DNA of 64,000 bases from CAWGYT01 sp963826795 (GTDB taxonomy: Bacteria > Planctomycetota > Planctomycetia > Pirellulales > Pirellulaceae), in the NCBI GenBank assembly GCA_963826795.1, contig CAWGYT010000008.1:434001-498000 (forward strand), given 5' to 3'. Below, in pieces: positions 1-9,800 of the stretch (the first letter of the stretch is position 1; every line of letters starts with the position of its first letter). Position numbers and translations under genes: made by a program. The notes under the pieces were generated by a model. That model was not told the DNA's origin. It searched no databases and worked only from the letters and a program-made list of their open reading frames with translations.

Positions 1-163
1 CAATCACATCGATCGCCGCGGCAATCTGATCGGCCTCCGCGCCGACGGCACCGGCCAACGTCGCATCTTCGCGATTCATGAATTGAACGATCTCGCGCGA
101 CGAAAGCTGATCGATCGTCTCGGAGGCCGGATTTCGGCCTTCAGTGGTGAGTTTTTCGAGCAT
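1..163 (-). CDS. murQ: N-acetylmuramic acid 6-phosphate etherase, N-terminal part (cut by window edge)
   Basis: The minus-strand reading from an ATG at 161-163 gives a 54-residue N-terminus beginning MLEKLTTEGRNPAS, with MNREDATLAGAV further in. This is the typical opening of MurQ, which cleaves the lactyl ether of MurNAc-6-phosphate to give GlcNAc-6-phosphate during cell-wall recycling. The rest lies beyond the left edge, so the sugar-binding SIS domain cannot be inspected. The gene is divergent from the fused serine-hydrolase/NamZ gene at 352, 188 bp away, and that partner releases MurNAc, so the context supports the call. No phosphotransferase or MurNAc kinase gene is visible in the window. 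Alternative: another SIS-domain etherase, which is unlikely given the N-terminal match. Confidence 0.85.
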   Translation of the reverse strand, partial: MLEKLTTEGRNPASETIDQLSSREIVQFMNREDATLAGAVGAEADQIAAAIDVI

Positions 164-220
164 CCCTTGATTGTCACTGGAAACCACTTGATGAACAATG
201 GAGCTCCCAGGGGACCGATT

Positions 221-265
221 GTTGGCGCCGCCCGTGTTGGCGCCGCCCGTGTTGGCGCCGCCCGT
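221..265. repeat. 15-bp tandem repeat, 3 copies
   Basis: The unit GTTGGCGCCGCCCGT occurs three times in perfect tandem between the divergent murQ and namZ-fusion start codons, followed by a degenerate fourth copy to about 280. It lies where a shared promoter region would be expected. No function can be assigned from sequence. Confidence 0.9.
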
Positions 266-351
266 GTTGCGCCGCCTGGCGCCGGGGCGATCCGCCCGAG
301 TGCCGTTTGGATTTTGACAGCCCTTCGCGATTCCTGCCAGGAGCCCCTTGA

Positions 352-2718
352 ATGACTTCCGCGCTGACCTGCCTGCCTCGCCAGGCTCGCTGGACCTGGG
401 CCCTTGCCTTGCTCTGCCTGGCAGGGCCACTGGCCGGCCAGCCCCCACGGCTGGCGGAAACCGTGCCCGAGGCCGTCGGCTTGCGATCCGATCGATTGCA
501 GTGGATCGACGCCGTGGTGCAGGAAGGTTTGACGGCGGCTCGGATGCCGGGCTGCGTGATCGCGGTGGGACGTCACGGCAAACTGGCCTGGCTGAAGGCG
601 TACGGCAATCGGCAAACGCTGCCCGAACCGGTGCCAATGACGACGGACACGGTGTTCGACATGGCCTCGATCACGAAGCCGGTCGCGACGGCGACGAGCG
701 TGATGATGTTGGTCGAACACGGTCAGTTGCGGTTGCGCGACGAGGTGGCGGACTACGTTCCCGATTTCGGCGTTAACGGCAAAGAAGAAATCACGCTCAC
801 CCAATTGCTGACGCATCACGGCGGTCTGATCCCGGACAATGAGATTGGCGACTACGACGAGGGCCCCGCGGAGGCCTGGCAGCGGATCCTGGCGCTGGAG
901 ACGCATGTCGAGCCGGGAACGAAGTTCGTGTACTCCGACGTCGGCTTCATCGTACTCGGCCAACTCGTGCAGCAGGCCAGCGGCGAGGACTTGAACGAGT
1001 TTTCCCAGCGAGAGCTGTTTGGGCCGCTCGGGATGTGCGAAACCGGCTTTCTGCCATCCGACGGCTTGCGGCAACGAGCCGCTCCGACCGAACAGCGTGA
1101 CGACCGCTGGATGCAGGGCGAAGTACACGACCCGCGGGCCTATCGCTTGGGCGGCGTCGCCGGACACGCGGGCTTGTTTTCGACGGCCGAAGATCTGGCC
1201 GTCTACGCCCAGATGATGCTCCAGCAAGGGATCTACGCGGGCGTGCGCATCCTGAGTCCGTCGACCGTCGAGCTGATGACGCGCGCCTACGACGTCTCGG
1301 GCGCGCAACGCGGCTTGGGTTGGGACAAGCTGAGCGTATACTCGATCAATCGCGGAGAGAACTTTTCCGCCCACGCGTTTGGCCACGGAGGTTTTACCGG
1401 AACCGTCTTGTGGATCGATCCTGAGTTGGATCTGTTCTTTATCTTTCTGAGCAATCGAGTTCATCCGGACGGGAATGGAAACGTGAATTCGCTCGCGGGT
1501 CGCATCGCGACGATCGTCGCCAGTGCCATCGATCCAACGCTGGCCGTGGCCCCCGCCGCATCACGCTTGGCACCCCCCGTGAAGACCGGCCTGGATGTGC
1601 TTGAGCGAACGGACTTCCGGCTACTCGAGAATCAGCGCGTTGGCCTGATCACGAATCACACGGGACTCAATCGGCGGGGAATTTCCAACGTCCAGCTCCT
1701 GCGGGAATCCCGCAACGTCGATCTGGTCGCCTTGTTCAGCCCCGAGCACGGGTTTGAGGGAAAACTGGATGTGGCTCAGATTGACGACTCGGAGGATTCC
1801 TCGACGGGTCTGAAGATCTACAGCCTTTACGGCGAGTCGCGTCGGCCAACACCGCCGCAATTGGCCGAGATCGACACGCTGGTATTCGACATCCAGGACA
1901 TCGGCACGCGCTTTTACACGTACGTTTCGACGATGGGCCTTGCCCTGCAGGCAGCCGCCGAACAGCACAAGCGGTTCGTCGTCCTGGATCGCCCCAATCC
2001 GATCAACGGCGTCGACGTGGACGGCCCGGTGCTCGACCCGGGCCAGGAGTCGTTCGTCGGCTTTCACTCGATTCCGGTTCGTCACGGGATGACCGGCGGC
2101 GAACTGGCCCGAATGTTCGTGGACGAATTGGATCTGCAGGTCGAACTGATTGTGGTTCCGCTGGAGGATTGGAATCGCGCGGATTGCTTCGACGCCACCG
2201 GACTACCGTGGGTTAACCCGTCGCCCAACATGCGCAACCTGAATCAGGCCTTGCTGTACCCCGGCATCGGCCTGTTGGAAACCACGAATCTTTCCGTGGG
2301 CCGCGGGACCGACACGCCATTTGAATTGATTGGGGCTCCCTGGCTGGATGCGTTGGACTTGGCCGACCGTTTGAACCAGGCCGGTTTGCCCGGCGTCCGC
2401 TTTCTGGCTCACGATTTCGTTCCGGATGGGAGCGTCTACGCGGATCAGCTTTGCCACGGCGTGCAGATCCTGATCACTGACCGCGAGAGGCTCAATCCCC
2501 TGGATCTTGGCTGGGAAATCGCCAGCACGCTTCGTCGCGTCTATCCCGATCAATGGAAGTACGAGGCCTATCGCCGATTGCTGGCGGACGAAGCCGTCTG
2601 GGAGGCGGTTGGGCGAGGCGCGAATCGAGCCGAAATCCGCGGCCAATTCGCCGCGGAACTGGCGGAGTTTTTGGGTCGACGCGCGAAGTATTTGATCTAC
2701 GAGGCGTCGTCCAAGTAA
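352..2718 (+). CDS. Exported serine hydrolase (beta-lactamase/AmiE-like) fused to NamZ-type exo-N-acetylmuramidase (DUF1343)
   Basis: 788 residues with a signal peptide (about 1-30). Residues 35-395 form a beta-lactamase/penicillin-binding-type serine hydrolase: SITK at 106-109 is the catalytic SxxK, YSD at 194-196 stands where Y-x-N usually is, and HGGFTGT lies near 345-351. Residues about 411-785 match DUF1343, the NamZ family (GH171) that releases MurNAc from the non-reducing ends of glycan chains; typical blocks are ITNHTGL, FSPEHGF and FDIQDIGTRFYTY. In Bacillus subtilis the serine-hydrolase-like AmiE and NamZ are separate neighbours in the murQ operon. Here they are one polypeptide, with murQ divergent. 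The start is supported by AGGAG at 339-343, 8 nt upstream of the ATG. Peptide removal followed by exo-muramidase action is inferred from family and context. Confidence 0.85.
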   Translation: MTSALTCLPRQARWTWALALLCLAGPLAGQPPRLAETVPEAVGLRSDRLQWIDAVVQEGLTAARMPGCVIAVGRHGKLAWLKAYGNRQTLPEPVPMTTDTVFDMASITKPVATATSVMMLVEHGQLRLRDEVADYVPDFGVNGKEEITLTQLLTHHGGLIPDNEIGDYDEGPAEAWQRILALETHVEPGTKFVYSDVGFIVLGQLVQQASGEDLNEFSQRELFGPLGMCETGFLPSDGLRQRAAPTEQRDDRWMQGEVHDPRAYRLGGVAGHAGLFSTAEDLAVYAQMMLQQGIYAGVRILSPSTVELMTRAYDVSGAQRGLGWDKLSVYSINRGENFSAHAFGHGGFTGTVLWIDPELDLFFIFLSNRVHPDGNGNVNSLAGRIATIVASAIDPTLAVAPAASRLAPPVKTGLDVLERTDFRLLENQRVGLITNHTGLNRRGISNVQLLRESRNVDLVALFSPEHGFEGKLDVAQIDDSEDSSTGLKIYSLYGESRRPTPPQLAEIDTLVFDIQDIGTRFYTYVSTMGLALQAAAEQHKRFVVLDRPNPINGVDVDGPVLDPGQESFVGFHSIPVRHGMTGGELARMFVDELDLQVELIVVPLEDWNRADCFDATGLPWVNPSPNMRNLNQALLYPGIGLLETTNLSVGRGTDTPFELIGAPWLDALDLADRLNQAGLPGVRFLAHDFVPDGSVYADQLCHGVQILITDRERLNPLDLGWEIASTLRRVYPDQWKYEAYRRLLADEAVWEAVGRGANRAEIRGQFAAELAEFLGRRAKYLIYEASSK

Positions 2719-2825
2719 AGAATTGAGATCGGCCCGGGACGGCGAGGCGTTGCCCGGCGAGTGCCGGCCCCCTTTTTTGACGAGTGTTCGATCGACTGAT
2801 GACTCTTCATCGCCGCCACAACGCC

Positions 2826-4060
2826 ATGAGTTGGTTCGATACCTGGCTGGGACCACTTTCCGAGCAGAAGTTCGCTCAGCGGCTGATCGAGCTGCTGCAC
2901 CAGGCCGGGGACGTCCGTGAGGCGACGTACGACGCGGTCAGCTTCCAGCTGCGATTCCGACACGACAAGCGGGACGTGGGATACGCGAATCTTCGCAATT
3001 TGTACGCCGAGTACGTTAACCATGCGACGCGCGACCGCGAGCCGTTCTTTCGGTTCGCCGTGCGGTCGCTTTTGGCATCGCATAAGGCGCTACCTGATGA
3101 ATTCGCGGACGCCCGCTCGGACATTCTGGCAACCGTGCGTCATCGGGCCTATTTCAGCCTGCTTGAGCTCCGCAATTGGGTCTCGGGCAACCCCGATTTC
3201 AATTGGCCCTACAGACCGTTAGCCGAACACTTGGGCGTTGGACTGGCCTATGACCTGCCTGAGGCGATGGTGATGCTCCAATCGGTGCAGCTGACGGAGT
3301 GGGACGTGAGCTTCTATGAAGTGTATGAACAGGCGCTGCAAAACCTCTCGCAGATCGACGCCACGTTCACGACGATTGACGACCACGCTTACGCCTCGTC
3401 CAGCGGAGATCATTACGACGCCAGTCGGATGCTGCTGCCCGAGCTGATCAGCGAACTGACGGTGATCGGTGATCCGGTCGTGATGTTGCCCAACCGCGAC
3501 CGGATGTTGGTCACCGGCAGCCAGGATCGGCAGGGATTGGAAACGGTCGCACTCGTGGCCCAACAACTGCTTTCTCATCCACGGCCGGTCTCGGGATTTG
3601 CCTTCGTGCTGCGCGAAGACGAATGGTCGCCGTGGCTGCCCGACCCGGATCATCCTGCCTACTCGACACTCAGGTCGACCGGACTGCGGACACTGCAGCA
3701 CGACTATCAACAACAGCGAAAACTGCTGCAGGTCTGGCTCGCACAACACCAATCGGACGTGCACGCGGCAGAGTTCCGAACACACGGGGCCGGCGTAAGG
3801 CAGCCGCCGACGAGCTTCTGTGTCTGGCAGCAGGGGCGACCAGCGCTCCTGCCCAGGACGGACCGCATCTGCTTTCTGCGCACGACCAAACGCTCGATCA
3901 TCCACTGATTGAAGGCGTGAACTGCAGTTGGAGCCGTGCGCAGGCGGTCGTGGGCGAACTGATGGCCGAGCAGGAAATGTATCCGCCCCGGTATCGCGTT
4001 CGTGAATTCCCCAACGGCGTCCAAATGGCAGAACTCCGGCGCGGCAGCCTCAGCGATTGA
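2826..4060 (+). CDS. DUF1444-like (YtpQ-type) protein, probable frameshift near 3785
   Basis: A cytoplasmic protein without signal peptide or membrane segment. The central part (YDASRMLLPELISEL, then an RDRMLVTGSQD block) resembles the DUF1444/YtpQ family, whose function is unknown. The plus-strand frame from 2826 runs to 3908, but its last ~40 residues are low-quality. The other open frame, from about 3779 to a TGA at 4058-4060, continues sensibly (GRRKAAADELL, then a YPPRYRVREF segment). One missing base between about 3770 and 3795 would join them into a ~411-residue protein. Start choice is uncertain: ATG at 2826 (MSWFDTWLG) is preferred, but upstream GTG (2784) and ATG (2799) are in frame and no clear Shine-Dalgarno decides. 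It lies 107 bp after the NamZ fusion on the same strand. Confidence 0.6.
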
Positions 4061-4160
4061 CGGCGGCGCGGAATATGCGATAGTCGGCGGTCGATCGCGA
4101 GTCCGCGACGAGTCGCGATCGTCAGCTCAAGCGTCCATTCATCGCAAGGATTGTCTCATC

Positions 4161-4757
4161 ATGGCGAAGAAAATCCTCTGTCTTGTCGGAGATTTCGTCG
4201 AAGATTACGAGGTCATGGTCCCTTTCCAGATGTTGTTGATGGTCGGCCACGAGGTGCACGCCGTGTGTCCCGACAAGCGGGCCGGGGATGTGGTCGTGAC
4301 GGCGATTCACGACTTCGAGGGGAATCAGACTTACAGCGAAAAGCGGGGGCACAATTTTCGACTCAACGCGACGTTCGACGAAATCGACCCGGCGCACTAC
4401 GACGCGCTGCTGATTCCCGGCGGGCGGGCGCCCGAATATCTGCGTCTGCACGACCGCGTCTTGGACATGGTGCGACACTTCGCCACCGCCGGCAAGCCAA
4501 TCGCGGCGATCTGTCACGGTGCCCAGCTGCTCAGCGCGGCGGGAGTCTTGCAGGGAAAGGCCTGCAGCGCCTATCCGGCCGTGAAATTCGAGGTCCAGGC
4601 AGCCGGTGGACGTTACGTCGAGGCCAGCGCAGGGTTCGACAACGCGCACGTGGATGGCAACCTGGTGACCGCCCCCGCCTGGCCGGCTCATCCCGCCTGG
4701 ATCCGCGAGTTCCTGCAGGTCTTGGGGACCGAGATTCGTCATGCGGAAGGATCGTGA
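4161..4757 (+). CDS. DJ-1/PfpI family protein
   Basis: 198 residues with the class-I glutamine-amidotransferase-like fold of the DJ-1/PfpI family. The nucleophile elbow is AAICHGAQLL, whose Cys is followed by His as in PfpI-type proteins. LLIPGGRAPEYLR supplies the oxyanion-side loop, and an acidic residue sits early (DFVEDYEV). Members act as chaperones, glyoxalases/deglycases or proteases, and the substrate cannot be told from sequence. Start: AAGGA at 4146-4150, 10 nt before the ATG. The stop codon overlaps the next gene's ATG (TGATG at 4755-4759), so the two are translationally coupled and probably co-regulated with the acyl-AMP ligase. An aldehyde or lactone detoxification role is possible but speculative. 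Confidence 0.85.
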   Translation: MAKKILCLVGDFVEDYEVMVPFQMLLMVGHEVHAVCPDKRAGDVVVTAIHDFEGNQTYSEKRGHNFRLNATFDEIDPAHYDALLIPGGRAPEYLRLHDRVLDMVRHFATAGKPIAAICHGAQLLSAAGVLQGKACSAYPAVKFEVQAAGGRYVEASAGFDNAHVDGNLVTAPAWPAHPAWIREFLQVLGTEIRHAEGS

Positions 4758-6452
4758 TGGAATCGACAGCCGTCGAACACAACATCGCCTGGCAATTGAC
4801 TCATACGGCACAGGCACGCCCGAATGCCCTGGCGATCGCGGCTCCCCGCCGAACGCCTCCCCAAGGCACGCGCGACTACGACCCGGTTTCCTTCCGCCAG
4901 CTGGACGAAGATAGCAGCCGGCTCGCGGCCGCACTGCAAGCCTTGGGGGTCCAACCCGGCCAGCGAATCGTGTTGCTGGTCCGCCCCGGGATCGATTTCA
5001 TTTCGCTCACGTTCGCACTTTTCAAAGCGGCAGCGGTCGTCGTCCTGATCGACCCGGGCATGGGGCGCAAGCATCTGCTGGACTGCCTTGAGGCCGTCGA
5101 TCCGGCCGGATTTGTCGCTCTGCCGATTGCCCAGGTGGCGCGCCTGCTTCATCGCCGACGTTTTCCCGACGCGAAAATTTTGGTGACGGTGGGTCGCAAG
5201 TTGGGCTGGGGCGGCGTGACACTCAAAACCTTGCGCCGCAACCCCCAGCCGCCGCTGAGCGTGTACCCGGTGGGACCCCAGGATCCCGCCGCCATCATTT
5301 TTACGACGGGAAGCACGGGCCCTCCCAAAGGCGTCTTGTATGCCCATGGCAACTTCGCCGCGCAAGTTCAGCAGTTGCAGGAATTCTATGAGATTCAACC
5401 GGGTGAAATCGATCTGCCAGGTTTTCCGCTCTTCGCCCTGTTTAATTGCGCGATGGGCGTCACGACCGTGATTCCCGACATGGATCCACGTCGCCCGGCC
5501 AAGGTCGATCCGGCGCGAATCGTCCGTGCGATTCGTGACTGGGAAGTGACGCAAGCGTTCGGGTCGCCGGCGATCTGGAACGTCGTCGGTCAATACTGTG
5601 AACGCGAACGGATCCAGTTGCCTAGCCTTCGCCGCGTCCTTTCGGCGGGCGCACCGGTTCCACCGCACGTGCTGAAGCGGATGACAAACGCCCTTGCGCC
5701 CACGGGCGATATGCATACGCCTTATGGAGCGACCGAGTCGTTGCCGGTCGCGTCGATTGCGGCCAGCGAGGTTCTCGCGGAGACCGCCGCACGCTCGGCG
5801 CAGGGCGCCGGGACCTGCGTCGGACGAAAGTTCTCCGCCATTCAGTGGCGCGTGATCCAGATTCGTGACGAGCCGCTCGAGTCGATCCACGACGTCAGGG
5901 AACTGCCTTGCGGGGAAATTGGCGAGCTGATCGTCAGGGGTCCGGCCGTCACGCGGGCGTACGTGACACGGACCGAGGAAAACTGCGCTGCACAAGATTG
6001 CGGACGGCGACGCGTGCTGGCATCGTATCGGCGACGTCGGTTACCTGGACGATCAGGACCGTTTCTGGTTTTGCGGCCGCAAAGCGCATCGAGTTGAAAC
6101 GGCAGAGGGAACCATGTTCACGGTGCCTTGCGAAGCCATCCTCAATCAGCATCCGGCAATCTATCGCTCTGCCCTGGTCGGGATCGGACCGCGCGGCGAA
6201 CAGCGCCCCGTGCTGATCGCCGAACCCTGGCCGGGTCGGTTCCCGAAAGCCCGTGCCGCGAAGATCACGCTGCTCGACGAACTGCATCAACTCGCTCAAG
6301 CGCACGAACTCACGAGGCGAATCGAGCGAGCCTGTTTCTTGCTACATCCTTCTCTGCCCGTGGACATTCGACACAACGCAAAGATCTTTCGCGAGCAATT
6401 GGCCCCCTGGGCCGCGGCCCAGTTGTCCCACGCGGATCGATCGCGCGAGTAA
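4757..6452 (+). CDS. OleC-like beta-lactone synthetase / fatty acyl-AMP ligase, frameshift near 5984
   Basis: An ANL-superfamily adenylating enzyme of about 565 residues. The phosphate-binding loop is IIFTTGSTGPPKGV (about 180-193), and the acyl/adenine region includes PYGATESLP. The N-terminal stretch (YDPVSFRQLD, then LIDPGMGRKHLLDCL) and the restored C-terminus (GDVGYLDDQDRFWFCGRK, then VETAEGTMFTVPCEA) match OleC, which in olefin biosynthesis converts beta-hydroxy acids to beta-lactones. The frame breaks at about 5984: removing one base after codon AAC (5981-5983) joins the first frame to a second that ends with TAA at 6450-6452. ATG at 4757 overlaps the upstream stop, with GGAAGGA at 4745-4751 as ribosome site. 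No oleA, oleB or oleD is nearby, so a role in hydrocarbon synthesis is unproven. Alternative: a general long-chain acyl-CoA ligase. Confidence 0.78.
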
Positions 6453-6529
6453 GCGGTTCGAGAGGCGTCGTCCCTCGAAAGAGCTGAGGGTCTTGCTCGG
6501 GGCAAACGGAGTGGACCGCGGGGCCGCCC

Positions 6530-6840
6530 GCTGCCAGACGCTCGACCCTCACCCGCCCGGCTCCCGCGAGCGGGATCCGAGCGACCTCTCCCGGCCTCGG
6601 GAGAGGTGACAAGGTCACGGGAGAGGTGACAAGATCATATCCCTTCTCCCCAACGTGGGAGCCGCATGTCCCTCCCCGACGCGGGATCCGCATGTCCCTT
6701 CTCCCCAACGCGGGATCCGCATGTCCCTTCTCCCCGACGCGGGATCCGCATGTCCCTTCTCCCCAACGCGGGAGAAGGTGGCCGAAGGCCGGATGAGGGG
6801 GCAGCCGACCCCAGCCCGACGCTCAACCCTCACCCGCCAG
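6530..6840. repeat. Composite palindromic repeat block, about 29-bp tandem units (CCTTCTCCC family)
   Basis: This fills most of the 370-bp gap between the OleC-like gene and the CotH-protein gene. It contains a CTCTCCCGGCCTCGGGAGAG hairpin near 6581-6608, then four or five units of about 29 bp (CCCTTCTCCCCAACGCGGGA plus TCCGCATGT) from 6651 to about 6775, ending in a full hairpin and a GGCCGAAGGCCGGATGAGGG module. The same modules occur in reverse orientation at 40600-41130. Reading frames across it are artefacts of the repeat. It overlaps the last few bases of the minus-strand gene at 6823. Confidence 0.85.
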
Positions 6841-9800
6841 CAACTCGAGCAGTTCGTCATCCAATTCGCTGGGGCCGTCCCCGGCGCGGTCCAGCAGCGT
6901 CAGCTCGCGCGTCTCGGTCTGGTCGAACTCGGCAAACTCCAGCTGCCGTGAGTCCACCGAAGGCTCGTCGCTCGAGACGGCCATCCGCTTGCCAGCCTCG
7001 GTCGACTCGTCCGCTTCGGATCCGGAGAACAGCCGATCGGCTTGCAGTGCGGCGATCGCGGCCCGATTCGGATCACCCGCGATCGCGGGCGCGGGTTCAG
7101 CTCGGACCGGAACGTAGCGGCCGATGTACTGTTGAGCCAGAATCAGGTCCGAGGCGTCGAAATCGCCATCGCCATTGAAGTCGCCCTCATCCCAGGTCGA
7201 ATTTCCTGGGATCCCGTCCTCGTACTCGCCCAGTTGCATCAGCCGCACGAGGTCGGCCGAGTCGAAAACGCGATCCAGATCCGCGTCGCCGTAGGTGGTC
7301 CCAATGATGTCGAGGACCAAAATATCGCGATCGACTTCCGTGATCGAACCGTCGCCGTTCAGATCGAAGGCCGAATCGGGCGTTGGCGACTGGAGTTGTT
7401 CGTAGAGGAGCGTGATGTCGGCGACATTCGTCACGCCGTCCCCGTCGAAGTCACCTTGCACCGGCGTGAATGTGGCGAGCCCCGGCGACGGCGCCTCGGC
7501 AAGCCAGGACGTGACGGCGTTTCCGTAAAGCGTCGGATCAAGTCGATGCAACGAGTCGCCCCCGCCATTGGCACTGACGGGCCACGGCACGCGATCGTCG
7601 AAGACGACCTCGTCTTCCTGCACTCGCGGCAGTTCAACGCCCTGGCCGACCAGCGAGAGGTCGGTGCTGAGCAGCGTGATCCGCTCGCCGTTATTCGACA
7701 AGCCACCCGAGTAGCCGCCCAACAGCCGCACGGCATCGGTCAGGCCGTAGTGGTTGCGGAACGCGGCCAGGCGGGCGGCGTTGTCAGGTGAGTCTGGATT
7801 GAAGCGGACCACCACCACCGTTTCGCGAGCCGCCAGCTTGTCCGAGGGCTCGAAATTAAAGTCGACGCCGCCACGGATCCGCCAATCTTCCAGTGACACC
7901 TCCGCGTCAGTCGGGTTGTGAATCTCAATGAACTCCAGATCGCCCGACGTCATTTCAGGATGAATCGCCAAATCGGCTGCCGTCGGCTCGCTGGGATTGT
8001 AATTCACCTCGCTGATCACCACCGGACCCACCCGAGGATCGGCATTGGCCGCACCGAGCGTAATGGATTGCACGGGCGTCAACCAGCCGCGCGCGTCACG
8101 TCCAAACGATTCGCCGTTAAGCGACGGTAGAAAACGCACGTGATCGACGATCGACACGGGCTTCCGCTCGGCATCGGCAATCGTCAGCCAGACGTCATCC
8201 CCGTTGTAGCTACTGAGTGCGAATCCGTTGTTCGGATCCGCGTTGAATTGCGATTCGTCAAAGGCCAAGTACTGGCCTGGGGCGAGAATCGTGTTGGCGG
8301 GAATCTGATACTTCGTCAAATTCCCCGCGGCGTCACTCAGGAACCACCCGCTGATGTCGATCGGCGCATCGGTTGTGTTATAGAGCTCGATCGAGTCGGT
8401 TTGCGCGACGGGCGGATCGGTATGAGCCAGGATCTCGCTGATGAGCACGCCCGGCCGAACCGCCCCGGCACGACCGGGCGAACCACCGTACTCCACACTG
8501 GCTTCCCAGCTATAGTACTTGCCGTACTGATCGGACGGCGTCGTATCGGGGCTCAACAATTGGAGCGTCGCGCCGTCACCGTCGGCCGCTTGCGGCCAGA
8601 TCGCGGCATCGCTGTAAGCTAAGTCCACCAAGGTCGTCCCGAACGTATCCAGCACGCGGATCGTCTCGCCGGCGTTATCCAGGGCCCCGCCGAAAAACTC
8701 GCCGAGGATTTTCGCATCCGAACCGTAACGCTGCGTAAACGCCGCCGTGTTGCGCACCACGACGCCGTATTCACCCGGTGCCAGCTCGACGTCACCTAGA
8801 ACCAGATCGAAGCCGTCGAACTCAACGCCCACCAGACTCGCGGTCGCCGAACCGACGTTCTTCAGCTCGACGAATTCAAAGGCCTCGTTGTCCGTGAATC
8901 CGGCGGCGATTTCTGCCTCCGTCGGATCGTACGGGTTGTAGTTAATCTCCGTGACGGTTACGGCTGGCGAATCGACGAGATAGGTGAGCAGCGCCACGGG
9001 AGTCCATTCATCTTGTGCCGCATTGTAGCCCCGTGCGATCACCTGCGAGTTACGGTCGATGAGCAACGGCCCGTCGTACCGTTTGACGCCAGGCGCGACT
9101 TCCACCCGTTCTGTCCCCACCGTCAATTGGAAATCCATTAAGAAGTCGGGGCTCGCGGCGCTCTCGTTCAACGCCTGAATCACCAGGTAGTTGGTTTCAC
9201 CCGCGTTGATTCGTTTGAGACCCGACGTGATGTCAAAATCAACGAAGCCCGTCGCCTCCTCGTCGGGATGCGTCTCGGTCGCCGTCGCATTGTAGGACAA
9301 GGCCCGAATCGGCAGCCCACTGGAACTTCCGCCGTTGGCCCGCGCGACTTCGATCGGCGTTTTTAGGGAACTGTACCACAAGTAAGCGACGAATCCGTCA
9401 TCGTAGCGAGCACTCAACTTCAACTTCGTAGCGCGGTCGAGCGTCTCGGCGTCGACCGTGAAGGGAATTCGCAAGTACATCGACGAGTTGACGCCTTGCA
9501 TCGAGGCCTGCACATCGGTGCCGAGCAGCGGAGTGTAGTCTCCGTCCGCGTCGTAGCCGATCGGCAGCGTGCCCTCGGACCACGTCTCGCCGTTGGTGCC
9601 CAACTGGTAGCCGACGTTGACAAAGCACGAATCGGGCGTCGTCAATCGAATCCCATCGTCGCAGAATCCGATCAGGGTGTCGTCGGTCGGAACATGGTAT
9701 TGGACGGGCGAGCCGGCCGGCAGAATGACGGACTCCTCTTCGATAATCAGCGGCTGACGTGGATCGGAACCATCCAGCGTGTAAAAGACGTCAAAGCCAT

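Noticed and set aside
314..319. TTGACA hexamer upstream of the NamZ fusion
   Set aside because: The position where a -10 box would fall is GC-rich and overlaps the ribosome site at 339-343, so no promoter is called.
76..1464. Long open frame on the minus strand (over 460 codons)
   Set aside because: It lies antisense to the serine-hydrolase domain, has Arg/Gln/His-rich composition typical of a shadow frame in GC-rich DNA, and matches no family. The real minus-strand gene here is murQ, in a different frame (1-163).
5950..6010. Programmed ribosomal frameshift in the OleC-like gene
   Set aside because: No slippery heptamer or downstream pseudoknot is evident, and several unrelated genes show similar one-base breaks, so sequence error is more likely.
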